Positions 45,037-58,085 are shown, numbered from the stretch's first letter. The stretch is 64,000 nucleotides of DNA from Bubalus kerabau (GCF_029407905.1 NC_073641.1:20133001-20197000), one strand, 5' to 3'. The notes: generated from the letters alone by a model not told the origin. Numbers and translations are program-made.

Positions 45037-45737
45037 CTCATTGCCAAAAATCTTCCTGTAAAAAACACCACTGAGTTCAGAAAGTCTAACAGGTATATTT
45101 TCTAGGCCACACAGGCCTAGGGCACCCTTCTTCACACAATCTATTCCAAAAATAGAGAAAGAAGAAACACGCCTCAGTTCTTTTTAAGAGGCTAGCATAA
45201 TCTGATAACAAAAGCATAGGAGATCAGTACAAAAAAAGGAAAAATAAACCTGATCTCATTTATAATAGTATATGCAAAAATCATTTATTTAAAAAATACA
45301 TATGTATATATATCTCAGCTGGACATTTTTTTAGAAGTTGTATTTCATTCAGTGCTATGAAATGTTTTGTAGCAGAAGAGATTTTCAGGGTTTAGTCTAT
45401 CTTGTCACTGGAAAAAGAAGTCTTACAAAGATATTTTAAAGTTATTCTAAATCTGTTATAAACTTACTGAAGTAATCTGCACTTTTAAAAGACTATTTCT
45501 CAATACTCTACTTGTGAAGAACGAAAAGCCTGGCAGTTTATTTTTGTGTTGTTGTTTTTGGGTTTTTTTGTTTTGTTTTGTTTTGTTTGGCTGGTAGTTT
45601 AAAATGAACCATCAACTCTGTCCATGAAAAGGAAAGGGACAAAAAAAGAAGAGTAAGTTACAGCAGGGGAAGAAGTAGGGGCAGGCAAAGTAAAGGGATG
45701 GAAGAGGAGAAGGAAAAGAGGAGGAAGGTGGAAAAAT
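45037..45737. other. No gene; T-rich simple repeat near 45540-45590
   Basis: An imperfect (GTTTT)n run at about 45560-45590 is followed by purine-rich sequence at 45620-45740. No gene was recognised. Confidence 0.5.
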
Positions 45738-45870
45738 AGATAATTATACAGCATGTATCCTGTGCCAGAAATTCTTTTAAACACAAATGTATTTACATCC
45801 CAAAACTCCAAAATAACACTGAAATGATGTGTACTATTATTATTCCCATAATACAGAGAAAAAAATAAGT
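45738..45870 (-). repeat. MIR SINE fragment
   Basis: 'catgtatcctgtgccagaaa' then 'tattattcccataatacaga' is the reverse of the MIR 3' half. Confidence 0.6.
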
Positions 45871-46355
45871 GAAAAATTGCAATCATTCTAATTTTCTTTG
45901 TTGGGTTAAGATACTCAGTGGACATAGAAGCAGCACTGGAAAATAAATCCCTATGAATGCAAGGTAATATTTAATCAATTATCCTTTCTATCTTAAAGAT
46001 TATCTATTATAATCTCTTAGTGTGTACAGATACTCTATTTAGACAGTTTTCCTAGTGATAAACTAAAAAGAACTTCACAGCATATTACTCAAAGTAGTCT
46101 AACAATACCATCATGACACATGCAATAGCATCATTAAACTCAACAGATGAAAACACAAAGGCTGCAAAACTTCCTTCTATCATTTTTATTTTACTTGTTC
46201 CAAGTAAAAGTCTTCAAGTATGCAAAAAAGGCATTGGAAATTATGTCAGTCATTCCAAAGCCTGGCTGGTGATTGCTACCACCAAAGGAGGTATCTAAAA
46301 TACCAAGTTCTTTAAACCCATGGAATCAGGATCTCTAGGATACAACTCATGTTTT
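45871..46355. other. No gene recognised
   Basis: Nothing was recognised. Confidence 0.5.
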
Positions 46356-46375
46356 TGTTGTCATTTTTTTTAAAT

Positions 46376-48376
46376 TTTTTTAACTTTACAATATTGAATT
46401 GGTTTTGCCATATATCAAAATGAATCCACCACAGGTATACACGTGTTCCCATCCTGAACCCTCCTCCCTCCCCGTACCATCCCTCTGGGTCATCCCAGCA
46501 CCAGCCCCAAGCATCCAGTATTGTGCATCGAATCTGGACTGGCAACTCGTTTCATATATGATATTATACATGTTTCAATGCCATTCTCCCAAATCATCCC
46601 ACCCTCTCCCTCTCCCACAGAGTCCAAAAGACTGTTCTATACATCAGTGTCTCTTTTGCTGTCTCGTACACAGGGTTATTGTTACCATCTTTCTAAATTC
46701 CATATATATGCGTTAGTATACTGTATTGGTGTTTTTCTTTCTGGCTTACTTCACTCGGTATAATAGGCTCCAGTTTCATCCACCTCATTAGAACTGATTC
46801 AAATGTATTCTTTTTAATGGCTGAGTAATACTCCACTGTGTATATGTACCACTGCTTTCTTATCCATTCAGCTGCTGATGGACATCTAGGTTGCTTCCAT
46901 GTCCTGGCTATTATAAACAGTGCTGCGATGAACGTTGGGGTACACGTGTCTCTTTCAATTCTGGTTTCCTCAGTGTGTATGCCCAGCAGTGGGATTGCTG
47001 GATCATAAGGCAGGTCTATTTCCAGTTTTTTAAGGAATCTCCACACTGTTCTCCATAGTGGCTGTACTAGTTTGCATTTCCACCAACAGTGTAAGAGGGT
47101 TCCCTTTTCTCCACACCCTCTCCAGCATTTATTGCTTGTAGACTTTTGGATTGCAGCCATTCTGACTGGCATGAAATGGTACCTCATAGTGGTTTTGATT
47201 TGCATTTCTCTGATAATGAGTGATGTTGTACATCTTTTCATGTGTTTGTTAGCCATCTGTATGTCTTCTTTGGAGAAATGTCTATTTAGTTCTTTGGCCC
47301 ATTTTTTGATTGGGTCATTTATTTTTCTGGAGTTGAGCTGCAGGAGTTGCTTGTATATTTTTGAGATTAGTTGTTTGTCAGCTGCTTCATTTGCTATTAT
47401 TTTCTCCCATTCTGAAGGCTGTCTTTTCACCTTGCTTATAGTTTCCTTTGTTGTGCAGAAGCTTTTAAGTTTAATTAGGTCCCATTTGTTTATTTTTGCT
47501 TTTATTTTCAATATTCTGGGAGGTGGGTCATAGAGGATCCTGCTGTGATGTATGTCGGAGAATGTTTTGCCTATGTTTTCCTCTAGGAGTTTTGTAGTTT
47601 CTGGTCTTACGTTTAAATCTTTAATCCATTTTGAGTTTATTTTTGTGTATGGTGTTAGCAAGTGTTCTCGTTTCATTCTTTTACAAGTGGTTGACCAGAT
47701 TTCCCAGCACCACTTGTTAAAGAGATTGTCTTTAATCCATTGTATATTTTTGCCTCCTTTGTCAAAGATAAGGTGTCCATATGTGCGTGGATTTATCTCT
47801 GGGCTTTCTATTTTGTCCCATTGATCTATATTTCTGTCTTTGTGCCAGTACCATACTGTCTTGATGACTGTGGCTTTGTAGTAGAGCCTGAAGTCAGGCA
47901 GGTTGATTCCTCCAGTTCCATTCTTTCTTAAGATTGCTTTGGCTATTCGAGGTTTTTTTTATTTCCATACAAATTGTGAAATTATTTGTTCTAGCTCTGT
48001 GAAGAATACCGTTGGTAGCTTGATAGGGATTGCACTGAATCTATAAATTGCTTTGGGTAGTATACTCATTTTCACTATATTGATTCTTCCAATCCATGAA
48101 CATGGTATATTTCTATTAGTTCTATATTAGACTTCTATATTAGACATCTATTAGTGTCCTCTTTGAATTCTTCCACCAGTGTTTTATAGTTTTCTATATA
48201 TAGGTCTTTAGTTTCTTTAGGTAGATATATTCCTAAGTATTTTATTCTTTTCATTGCAATGGTGAATGGAATTGTTTCCTTAATTTCTCTTTCTATTTTC
48301 TCATTATTAGTGTATAGGAATGCAAGGGATTTCTGTGTGTTGATTTTGTATCCTGCAACTTCACTATATTCATTGA
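46376..48376 (-). mobile_element. Bovine L1, 2.0 kb, 5'-truncated
   Basis: In minus orientation it runs from the reverse transcriptase just downstream of the catalytic FADD box (near 48376) to the 3' UTR and poly(A) complement (near 46376). A ~20-bp TSD beginning tgttgtcatt lies at 46356-46375 and 48377-48396, with small differences. A ~25-base local duplication of 'ctatattaga' units interrupts it at about 48110-48155. The internal frame is broken except for the last 327 codons. Confidence 0.94.
46693..47676 (-). pseudogene. L1 ORF2p C-terminal fragment
   Basis: The last 327 residues of ORF2p are open to the natural stop. They include the CX3CX7HX4C motif, intact at C184, C188, H196 and C201 of this fragment ('CWRGCGEKGTLLHC' then 'WWKC'). 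It ends in 'YSILTHIYGI', the usual bovine L1 C-terminus. The endonuclease and most of the reverse transcriptase are absent through truncation and frameshift, so no activity is expected. The ATG is internal. Confidence 0.92.
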
Positions 48377-48396
48377 TGTTGTCATTGTTTTTAAAA

Positions 48397-49630
48397 TTTC
48401 TGCTACTTTGATCAATCACTTATGGAACTTCTAATATAAATATTGTTGAGGATATTAAAATTTAAGAAAACCATAAGCTAGCTTTTTGTCATAAATGCAT
48501 AAATACATGTCACGTTCTGGGTAGTAACTATATTGGATGAATAAAAGTATCTTTTATTATTATTTATGCAGCTTAAATTTAAAGCACTTTGTTAAATCCT
48601 AATTTTTTAATTAAAAAATTAACAAAGTTTGATGAATTGAAACCAGCAATATGCTGGCAAATACTTAACACCCACTCTGGGTATAATTTCCATGAATGCT
48701 GACTGGACTATACTTTTTTAATATTGAAAGAATATTTCCTCAATTTTTATACAATTTATAACATAATAACTATAGATACACTATGCATTAACATTTTTTC
48801 TATTACCTTAAGTGCCAACAATCAACAAAACAATACATCAAGCTCTGATTTGTAGCATTTGCTAATTCTGTGCTATAAGTTCCCTACCATGGCCAAGTTC
48901 AAGCTACTAACACAATGTCGCTGAACAAAGAGTTTATAGAGATGTACAGTAGCTCACCCTTATACAGTATTTCTACCATAAAGACACAATAGGCATAAAT
49001 AACCTCAAGAGAACAGAGAATAGTAAAAAACAGTCAACTAATTATAAAGGAATGAATTTTAAGTATTTATTATCTTTGTTTTTAATATGTTAACAATGTA
49101 AGTATATGGTTACATGATTTAATTTTTAATAATGTCTGTATTGAATAAGCAGCACAGGAAATTCTTGAAAAGTTAATAATTCGCTCTTATAAGACAGTGC
49201 AAGCTGACCCTGAAACACTTGTAACTACTACTGCTGCTTCTGAAATTTCACATAAAATCACACATTCTATTTTAGTACAAAAATTCTGCAGTTATTAGAT
49301 TTAGCAAAAGTCAATTTATAACAAGTTACCAGTACGCCCAAAGAAAATCCAAATCAATAACCTATTTGATTAATTTTAGTTCAAAATTTCTACAAAGATT
49401 TTTAATTTAGATTATAAGTTTATACAGAAAGGACCCTAATGTATAATTCTGAGTATGTGGTTTTTATTTTGCTCTTATATAAACTGTCAACATAACATTA
49501 ATATGTTTTTTAAACATATTAACATGTTTAACATAAAACATTAATATTTTGTGTAATACACAAATAATAATAATTTGTGTTTTAAAAAATAATTTCATTA
49601 GCACAGTCAATTCTTGCAGAACCTACTGCT
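48397..49630. other. AT-rich DNA, no gene recognised
   Basis: About 1.2 kb with no gene or repeat recognised. A small hairpin ('taatatgttt', loop ttt, 'aaacatatta') occurs at 49499-49521. Confidence 0.5.
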
Positions 49631-49690
49631 TTTTAAAAATTTTTATTGGCGTATAGTTGATTTACTGGAACCAGCTATTTATTATAGGCT

Positions 49691-49971
49691 GCTGCTGCTG
49701 CTGCTGCTGCTAAGTCGCTTCAGTCATGTCCAACTCTGTGCGACCCCATAGACGGCAGCCCACCAGGCTCCCCCATTCCTGGGATTCTCTAGGCAAGAAC
49801 ACTGGAGTGGGTTGCCATTTCCTTCTCCAATGCATGAAAGTGAAAAGTGAAAGTGAAGTCGCTCAGTCGTGTCGGACTCTTCGCGACCCCATGGACTGCA
49901 GCCTACCAGGCTCCTCTGCCCATGGGATTTTCCAGGCAAGAGTACTGGAGTGGGGTGCCATTGCCTTCTCC
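49691..49971 (-). repeat. BovA2 SINE with TSD
   Basis: A full dimeric BovA2 in minus orientation starting with about seven CTG units. The TSD is ttattataggct at 49679-49690 and ttgttgtaggct at 49972-49983. It sits in a short L1-like stretch ('ttattggcgtatagttgatt'). Confidence 0.93.
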
Positions 49972-49983
49972 TTGTTGTAGGCT

Positions 49984-51429
49984 ACCTCATGCTTAACTCA
50001 TCTTCATAAGAGTAGGAGTAAAAAAAGAACTAAAAATAGAGAAAAGAAGATATTTATGATCAGAAGTTGAGTTACTAAACTACAAAAGAGGAGAAAATAA
50101 ATAGTTTTGCTGGGACAGTGCTGATAGTTATATTATCGAGAGTGCCCAGGCACTTGGGGGCTAGATATTCCAGATACATCAGAGGTGCAGTGAGAGGTAC
50201 AGGTTACTCAGGCGCAAGCAACCCATCAATTCTCTAAAAGAAAACACACCTAAGAGTCATTGTTAGTCTTTACTTTTCCAACATAGAATTGGCCCTGAAA
50301 CGCAAACTCCCTTATTATAATCTAGATAAATCTATAAACTTAGGTTCATATTTAAAACTATAAGTTAAAGCCACTTTAGGTGACATTTATCTAATTAAAA
50401 AGCAAAGTAGCATTTGATCTGGGATCCTCGCACTTTGGGGAGAGAACTGTACCAGAGACTCCTACCAGGACAGCAAAGGAAACCACAGTAAACTACTCAA
50501 GCATTTATCTCTACCTAAGAAACACCTTTCAAGACAGAATATGTTAGTGCAGTAGAATGCAAAATAAGTCAAAAAAGAACAAAGCTTCAAATTCTCTCCT
50601 GACAGTTAATTTATGGTTTTTCCCACTTCATAGTTATTTGCTACCAGCTTTTGTGATACTTGGCTGTCACCTACCAGAAACGTCATTATTAGAATTTCAA
50701 TACACTTGCAACCACAGCAATAATCCAACAGGATTTCACTGAAATTAGTCTTATTTTCCTCAATAGAGTTATGTAATTTCAGCCTTCTGCGTCTCCAATT
50801 TACATAGTATCTCACTCCCTACCTCTGCTGCCTTTTGTCTTTCTCTACTTTTATGTAAAAAAAAAAAAAAAATTACTTTGTACTTTTGTATGAATCATTT
50901 AAAAATTCTATTAGCAAAGTATCCAATTATTAAAATATAACTCATAATTATTAACTTCTTCCCTTCAGATTTTAAATCATCCTTTAAATATTAATAGAAA
51001 CTTGGAAATTTCGAGCACGATTGCTATTCTGACATGTAGAATTTTCTGTGCAATAATGTGGAAAGATTTTTGAGTAGCAGTGAAGGTCAAGAAATATTTA
51101 AACAATCTACTTGCTTGCATGAATCTCCTATTAAATGTAGTAATATATACAAGAGATTGGGTATTATATTTAGAAACTTTCTAAAGTAATTTAAAACAGT
51201 ATATCAGGTAAATATATACTGGTTCAGTCACTCAGTTTAAAACAAAACCTACCATTAGTAAATACACACTTCCAGGGTAAACAGGAGTTCATACCTAAGC
51301 ATACCTATTTCAGAAAAAAGTCAGAAAATGTCCCCAAAATTAACCTTGCTTGTGAGAGTTCTTTTATTTCAGTCAGGTCTCAACAGGCAATGAACAGGAA
51401 ATCCGAGGAGAAATGAAGGATCTACATTC
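49984..51429. other. No gene recognised
   Basis: About 1.4 kb of unique-looking DNA. Only a poly(A) run near 50860 is notable. Confidence 0.5.
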
Positions 51430-51600
51430 TTAGCAAGCCAGGCTACTTTGGCTATGGGATTCTCTAGGCAAGAATACTGGAGTGGGTTGCCATGCCCTCC
51501 TCCAGGCGATCTTCCCAACCCAGGGATCGAACCCATGTCTCCTAGGTTTTCTAAGCATTGCACGCAGATTTTTACTAACTGAGCCACCTGGAAAGCCCAT
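51430..51600 (-). repeat. Bov-tA SINE, 3'-shortened
   Basis: 'tatgggattctctaggcaag' to 'gagccacctggaaagccc'. The BovB-like terminal part is missing or degraded, while the tRNA-like head is present. Confidence 0.85.
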
Positions 51601-53149
51601 ATCATGGGTGTTCGATATTAAAAATATGCAAAAGAAATTATCTTCTCCCTGTAGGTGGTTAAGAGTTTAACATTACCCTAAACTTATAAAATCCAGGGTC
51701 TGCTATGTGAGTGACAAACAACAACAGAAAGATTATCAGCTTTGGCATTTCCAAAATAGTCTCAAATAAGAGTAACAATTATACCAAAATAAAAACTGAA
51801 AAATGGCCTACAATTATATTGAACAATCTAGGAACTGTCCCAAGGTCAGTTGTATAAAACAGTTAGAATACCTATAAAGATGCCTTGTACATGACATACA
51901 CATAAATTATACAAACCTCACTGAAACTTCTTGTACATTTTCCAGTTCCTAGCTTTGTGTCTTCTACTATTTCTTTGAATGCTGATTTTACTCTCATGAA
52001 GTCCTAACTCTACAAAAGGAAGAGATAAACTTGAGAACAATCAAGACCAAAAGATATCTTGGCTAGGCTCCAGTGATGCACAGCAACACTCCACAGACTG
52101 TATAAGCATATTCAATGTCATAGGATTCATAGAAATTAATTTAAAAACTGGTTTTATTCAGAATCTTCAAACCTTCAAACAGATGTCTAATAGAAAAGAA
52201 CAATAGTTAGAAATAAATCCATTAGCTTTAATATAATCCAAGTATACAACACACAGAGCATTTTATCAATATATCAACAAAGGGAACTCTTAAAATATTT
52301 TAAAAGAGTTGAAAGAAATTATTACAAAGGGGAAATTTTCTTTTTATGTATTTTTGAACAAAAGACATTAAACAAAATTAAAATCCAAAAGAAACTACTG
52401 TTCTTCCATCAATTGTTTGGAAAAATCTAATTAAGCTCAAGGGTTTCAAATGAACAAAATTGCACTAACACATTTTTTGCATCAGCTGTTTTCTGAGGGT
52501 GATTAAATATAAAAAGCTACTCTGCAAATTTCAATAATTTTCTCAACTTCTCTTTTTGAATGTTTGCAACATTAACAACCAATTTTCATTGTTTGTATGG
52601 CTTAATAATTCCCTAATATGAAGAAGTTTTTCTTACAAGGTAACCAAGCTGTTGAAGTGTTTTCTAACTGAAATTTCCTGTCATGCTATTTACATGATTG
52701 CTACCTAGAGAGTTCAAGCAAGATACAAATCGGTTAAAGTAAATTATTGTTATAACCTTCAAAACACTTAATTGAAAATGTCAAAGTGAATAAATGAGAT
52801 TATAAGTGAAATCTTTATGTAAGAAATAAATATGACTTAGTTTGAATACTTTCTCAATTACTATGCCCCATTTCTTTGCATGTTTTATATCACATCTTTC
52901 TGAAAGCTAAATTCTACTTCAAAAGATTAAAAATTTTATTAAATAAAAATGGTAAATTAAAATAGTTTAAAATGTAATTAAAATGACTTCTCAAGGTAGA
53001 CAAATATAGATGCAAATGTAATCTACAGTTTAGGTCTAGTCAACATGTAATACTAATATTTGTGTCTACCCTCAGTAGTACAGTCCTAGTACTAACCAGA
53101 ATTTTGGAAATTATATATAGTCCTAATTCTATATTAATAGAAAAATAGA
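51601..53149. other. Repeat-poor AT-rich DNA
   Basis: About 1.5 kb with no recognisable repeat or gene. Confidence 0.5.
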
Positions 53150-53278
53150 AAGTACTAGACTAAAATGAAAAAGAATATATATACATATGTATAATTAAAT
53201 CTCTTTGCTGCCCAGTAGAAGTTAATACAACATTGTAAATCAACTATATTTCAATAAAATAAATCTTTAAAAATGAAA
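53150..53278 (+). mobile_element. Artiodactyl L1 3' terminus
   Basis: 'acattgtaaatcaactatat' and 'ttcaataaaataaat' mark the end of an older artiodactyl L1. Only about 60 bases are clear. Confidence 0.65.
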
Positions 53279-53362
53279 GTACTAAAGAAAGAAAAAATAT
53301 CTGAAAATAAATTTCAATTGTGAATTTGCACATAAATATTAACTTAATTTCAGCTAATCTAT

Positions 53363-53550
53363 GTGAAGAGAAACTAAACACCCTCTTGAAGAAGGTAAAA
53401 GAGGAGAGTGAAAAAGCCAGCTTAAAACTCAACATTCATAAAACGAAGATTATGGCATCTAGTCCCATCATTTCATGGCAAATAGATGGGGAAACAATGG
53501 AAACAGTGACAGACTATTTTCTTGGGCTCCAAAACCACTGTGAATGGTGA
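53363..53550 (+). pseudogene. BovB reverse transcriptase remnant
   Basis: The frame reads 'KLNTLLKKVKEESEKASLKL' and then 'KTKIMASSPIISWQIDGE', the RTE-clade segment just downstream of the catalytic YADD, which is missing here. A frameshift near 53517-53525 splits the '(D)YFLGLQNHCEW' part from what follows. Not functional. Confidence 0.85.
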
Positions 53551-53590
53551 CTGTGGCCATGAAATTAAGATGATTGCTACCTTGAAGAAA

Positions 53591-53777
53591 GTCACTCACT
53601 CAGTCGTGTCCAATCTTTGTGACCCCATGGACTCTATAGTCCATGGAATTCTCCAGCCCAAAATACTGGAGTGGGTAGCCATTCCCTTCTCCAGGGGATC
53701 TTCCCATCCCAGGAATTGAACCCAGGTCTCCTGCATTTCAGGTGGATTCTTTACCAGCTGAGCCACCAGGGAAGCCC
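53591..53777 (-). repeat. Bov-tA SINE inside BovB
   Basis: A minus-orientation Bov-tA from 'gtcactcactcagtcgtgtc' to 'gagccaccagggaagcccc'. The flanking ccttg(g)aagaaa repeats show insertion into the BovB. Confidence 0.93.
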
Positions 53778-54354
53778 CCTTGGAAGAAAAGCTATGACAA
53801 ACCTAGACAGAGTATTAAAAAGCAGAAACATCACTTTGCCAACAAAGGTCCATATAGTCAACACTATGGTTTTTCCAGTAGTCATGTATGGATGTGAGAG
53901 TTGGACCATAAAGAAAGCTGAGCACCGAAGAATTGATGCTTTTGAATTGTGGTGCTGCAGAAGTCTTCAGAGTCCCTTGGACTGCAAGGAGATCAAACCA
54001 GTCAATCCTAAAGGAAATCAATCCTGAATATTCATTGGAAGGACTGATACTAAAGCTCCAATACTTTGACTACCTGATGCGAAGAGCTGACTCACTGGAA
54101 AAGACCCTAATGCTGGGAAAGATTGAGAGCAGGAAGAGAAGAGGGTAACAGAGGATGAGATGGTTGGACATCATCACTGATTCAATGGACATGAGTTTGA
54201 GAAAACTCCAGTAGGTACTGAAGGGAAGCCTGGTGTGCTGCAGTCCACGGGGTTATGAAGAGTCAGACATGACTGAACAACTAAACAACAACCGATAATT
54301 AAACGAATGACTTCATAGCCATATCTATAATATCTGTCTGTTGGAAGAACAACA

Positions 54355-54770
54355 GTTTAATTTTAGCCATGTAGGATATGTTGAGTTTGAGAGGTTTGTG
54401 GGATATCCAGATGGAGATATTCAATGGGCAGTCAGATATAATGGTTTAAAGCTCAAAGGAGAGGTCTGGGTAAAAGATAAGTATTGGTAATCATCATCGT
54501 GTATAGTAACTAATGCCATAGGAAAGGGTGAGCTGAAGAAGGAATTCTGGGGAATCACTAAAATATAACAGCTGGAAGATAATGAAGAATACCTTCAGAA
54601 ACCTGAAAGAAAAGAACCAAAATGGTAAAATGAGAACCAGGAAGGAATATTGTGTTTAAAGTTTTAAAGAAGTTAATCAAGTTAGAGTGAAACACTGGAT
54701 TTGGAAGGCAGAATACTATCAGTGATCTTACGAAGGGCAACTTCAGGAGATTAATGGAGCTAAAGTGAAA
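54355..54770 (-). repeat. L2 LINE remnant (antisense)
   Basis: 'gttgagtttgagaggtttgt', 'agatattcaatgggcagtca' and 'aggagaggtctgggtaaaag' are the antisense of the L2 reverse transcriptase region (the 'LNMSKTELL' area). They continue to 'aaccaggaaggaatattgtg'. No frame survives. Confidence 0.65.
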
Positions 54771-55545
54771 TTACTGGGGTAGGCAAGAGAATTTAAATCA
54801 AAGGCATAGGTTTCTCATTTTTTAAAACAAAACAAAAACTGAGCACCTATTGAATGTACCAGGTATTGAGCCAGGATACATTGAGATGCTAGGCACTGTG
54901 GGGATATACTGCAAAGAAGACAGTCCTCATAGTATTTATAATCTGCTAGAGAAGACTGAGCTGAAGATCAATCATGACTATATCAGTAAAGGATTTTAAC
55001 CGCATGCAACAGACACCTTTGCTTAGTTCCAACCAATGTTAGTTTACAGAATTGTCGGTATGCTGAAGAAACAAGCTCAGAAACTATGTAGTGAAGGAGA
55101 AAAGCATGGAAAATGATGCCACAGAACTAGCCAGGGACCAGTCACCAAGCATTAGCTGCTGCAAATGGTATCCCGCTGGCACTAAACAAGGGATGGCACC
55201 TCCACCCTGAGTGCTCTATTGCTGTCCATGCCCATGAGTCTGACCCACCTACCGCCATTGCCAGGAAGAGCTCACTGTGCCTCCATTTATTTGTATCACT
55301 AACTCATGAACTCAAAAGTGAGACAGACATTTCACATCGGTTAAGTCTAGATTATACATCATACCTCAGCTACAAGGGAAGCTGCAGTGGTGATTATACA
55401 AGCTCCTCTACTGTGGGAGGAAGGCTCTGACTAGTAGTAGCAAGACTCAAAAGGTACAGAATTGTCCAAACACAAGAAGAAGATAGGATGAGGAGCAGCT
55501 GTATCAGAATAAAAATACACACTGGAGTAAGTAAATAACACTAGC
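54771..55545. other. No gene; possible old repeat near 54830-54960
   Basis: 'gagcacctattgaatgtacc' to 'cagtcctcatagtatttata' recalls a common ancient repeat. The rest is unassigned. Confidence 0.4.
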
Positions 55546-55557
55546 TTAAAAAAGATG

Positions 55558-55872
55558 TGGGGCTTCCCTGGTGCTAGGGTGGTGAAGAATCCTCCTTGCA
55601 ATGCAAGGGACATCGGTTTGACCCCTGGTCCGGGAAGATCCCACATGCCATGGAGCAACAGCCCATGTGGCACAACTACTGAGCCCAGCACTGCAAATAC
55701 TGAAGCCTGCACACCAAGAGCCTATGTTCCATAACAAAGAAGTCACTGCAATGAGAAGCCTGTGAACCGCCACAAGGAGCAGCCCCTGTTTACCGCAGCT
55801 AGAGAAAGCCCATGCACAGCGATGAATAAAAATAAACTCATACAGAGAAAAATAAAAATAAATACATCTTTT
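55558..55872 (+). repeat. CHR-type SINE, long copy, with TSD
   Basis: Head 'gggcttccctggtgctaggg', B-box-like 'ggtttgacccctgg', then the long CHR body with 'gtggcacaactactgagccc'. It ends in an A-rich tail. The TSD is ttaaaaaagatg at 55546-55557 and ttaaaaagatg at 55873-55883 (one A difference). Confidence 0.88.
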
Positions 55873-55883
55873 TTAAAAAGATG

Positions 55884-56479
55884 GAAGCTTTTTTTTTCAT
55901 TCACATAAAGGAAATATGAAAGGCAAGAGTCCAGGGCTGATATGACAGTAAATTGTAATCATAATATGATTAAGATAAATCCTAAGGAATCCAGGTCACT
56001 TCTACCTGGCTGCTCAGTTGTCCTCGGTGCCACTTCATGACCTAGTATGGCTACTCCAGTGCTAGTTAGCACATTCACATACTAGTTAGCAGAGGGAAAA
56101 AAGGGAAGAGGCAGAGAAGAGCACGTGTTTTCCCTTTAATGATACTTTCCAGAAGTCACACTCAACTTACCTCATTTCTCAAGACTTAATCATAAGGCAA
56201 ACATAGCTGCAAAGGAAATGAGAGAAGGAAGGCACGGCTATGCAGCAATGCGCCCAGCTAAAAATAAGAATTCTTACCAGAAAGAAAGACTGAATGCCCA
56301 ATGGGTGGTAAACAGCAGCATCAGCCACAGCAGGCCCACAGTGAACAGCCACTAGAATAAAATGTGTAGTAACAATGAAGTGCCAAGGATCCTGACCTGG
56401 TCCAGAATACAGGGACGATCTCCTTGGGGAAGGCATATTTAAATGAAAAGTAAAGGATGAATATTTAGCTTATGGAAAA
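55884..56479. other. No gene recognised
   Basis: Nothing was recognised. Confidence 0.45.
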
Positions 56480-57300
56480 GTTAGAGGCAAGAGAGAACGA
56501 AAAGGCAGTTAGAGGTAAGGGAAAAATGTACAAAGACCTGGCCTGATACACAGAGAAGGAGCAGAAAAATCTCTAGTGGGCTGAAGGCTGTAGTCAAGAG
56601 CAAGGGGAAGAGTCGGGTGAGATAATGCTCATTAGAGAGGCCGGATCCCAATCCTGTGAAATGTCTCAAGTTCAGCATTTTGGACTGATCCTAGTGGTAT
56701 GAAGTCACAGATTAAAGCACCACAGTGATATAACCAGATCTGAAATGCAGAAATATCAGTAAGACTGTGGTATGGAGCATGGATTAGAGGAGAACAATGT
56801 TGGAAATGGAAAATCGAGAGGCAGTTTAGAGGCCTAGACTGGTGTAGAGGTACTGCTGGTGGAAGGAAGTGGCCTATGACTTCAAGAGCTATTCAGAAAG
56901 TATAAATGGCAGGCCTGGTAATTGAAGGGATGCTGAGAATAAGGGAGAAACCTGACTCTCAGGTTTCTGACCTGGATATTGAGATGGGGTAGGCATCATT
57001 CGCTAAGACAGAGAATACTAGAGAAAAAGGCAATTTTTAGTTGTTGTTTAGAGGAAGGGAATAATGAGTCTCAGTTTTAACATGCTGCCTCTGAGGTCCT
57101 AGTGAAGCATCTCATAGGAATTGTTCAGTATGCTGGTGTTTCTGTCTAAAGTCAGAAAATAGGGGGAATGGATCTAATATGTTTTGGAGCAATGAGTACT
57201 GAAGCCATGGGAGTGAATTCCATGGCTTGAAGAGGATGTACAGTAAGACTAGTAGACAGCTGGGAATAGAGCTCCAATTAGCCCAATCATTGAAGAGATG
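56480..57300 (-). repeat. L2 LINE remnant (antisense)
   Basis: 'gcatttt ggactgatcctag'-type phrases near 56675 and 'gacctggatattgagatggg' near 56970 follow antisense L2. Part overlaps, in L2 coordinates, the block at 54355-54770, so these are probably different copies or a rearranged one. Confidence 0.55.
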
Positions 57301-58085
57301 GGGAAGGAAAAACTAGGAGACATTTTACCTCACTTCTCCAAGATTCTGTTTTAATAGGACTGGGTTGAAGCTTAGTAACCCTGGAACTTAAAACACTAAC
57401 CAATTCTGATATAATAGGTCCAGAGTTTTCTGGCAATCATTGCTGCAGATCTGTGAGTTCCAATAAAACTAATCTTTAAAAATGATCTAGGGGGGAAAAG
57501 AAAAAAAAGAATTCCTTGGCCAAATCAGTTTAGGAGATGTCATATACTATACCCTTCCTACTACATACCCACCTTCCTTCCTGCAGATTTTCAGTACCCA
57601 ACAGCATATAAAAAGCCTGAGAAGTTCTGTGTTTTGTTACATAATCTATGTAACTCTATTGAACAAATTGTTCCTCAACTATATTGGCTTTGGCATAGTT
57701 CTATCTTGTAAAGCCTAAGAATACTCCGTGATCTCAAAACACTGCTAGAGATTTTTAGCAAAATATAGGGAATCACTGTAAACCATAATGATGATAAAAG
57801 GTGCAAATTAGCAGTGAAATCCACATAAAAATATGTACATGACATGTAGTAATGATAATGTAAACAGACACAAACAATAGGAATGAAGAAGCTCAAGTAG
57901 AAGACACATAGAGCAACAAATATTAAAATTTGAAAAACTGGTGTGAGACACAATAAAGGTAGTTCATAAGAAGTCTTGGATGCTACAAAGGCAATCTGTC
58001 TTTCACTGCCCTGTGTCAAGATATTTTCTATACAGGCTTAACATGATCTGCCTCTATGGACAAGGTAACAATAGAAAGAGATGAC
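57301..58085. other. No gene recognised
   Basis: A 114-codon minus frame at 57675-58019 has no recognisable domain. No repeat was recognised. Confidence 0.45.

Larger units (their letters stand above)
53361..54291 (+). mobile_element. BovB LINE, 5'-truncated, split by Bov-tA
   Basis: It begins just after the YADD box and runs to the 3' terminus 'gactgaacaactaaacaaca'. A Bov-tA at 53591-53777 interrupts it, with TSD ccttgaagaaa at 53580-53590 and ccttggaagaaa at 53778-53789. The frame is broken several times. It starts some 100 bases further 3' in BovB than the copy at 4141. No TSD of its own was resolved. Confidence 0.92.

Noticed and set aside
54355..57300. A single intact L2 element
   Set aside because: The two antisense L2 blocks are in the wrong order and overlap in L2 coordinates, with a CHR SINE and unassigned DNA between them, so one simple copy does not explain them.
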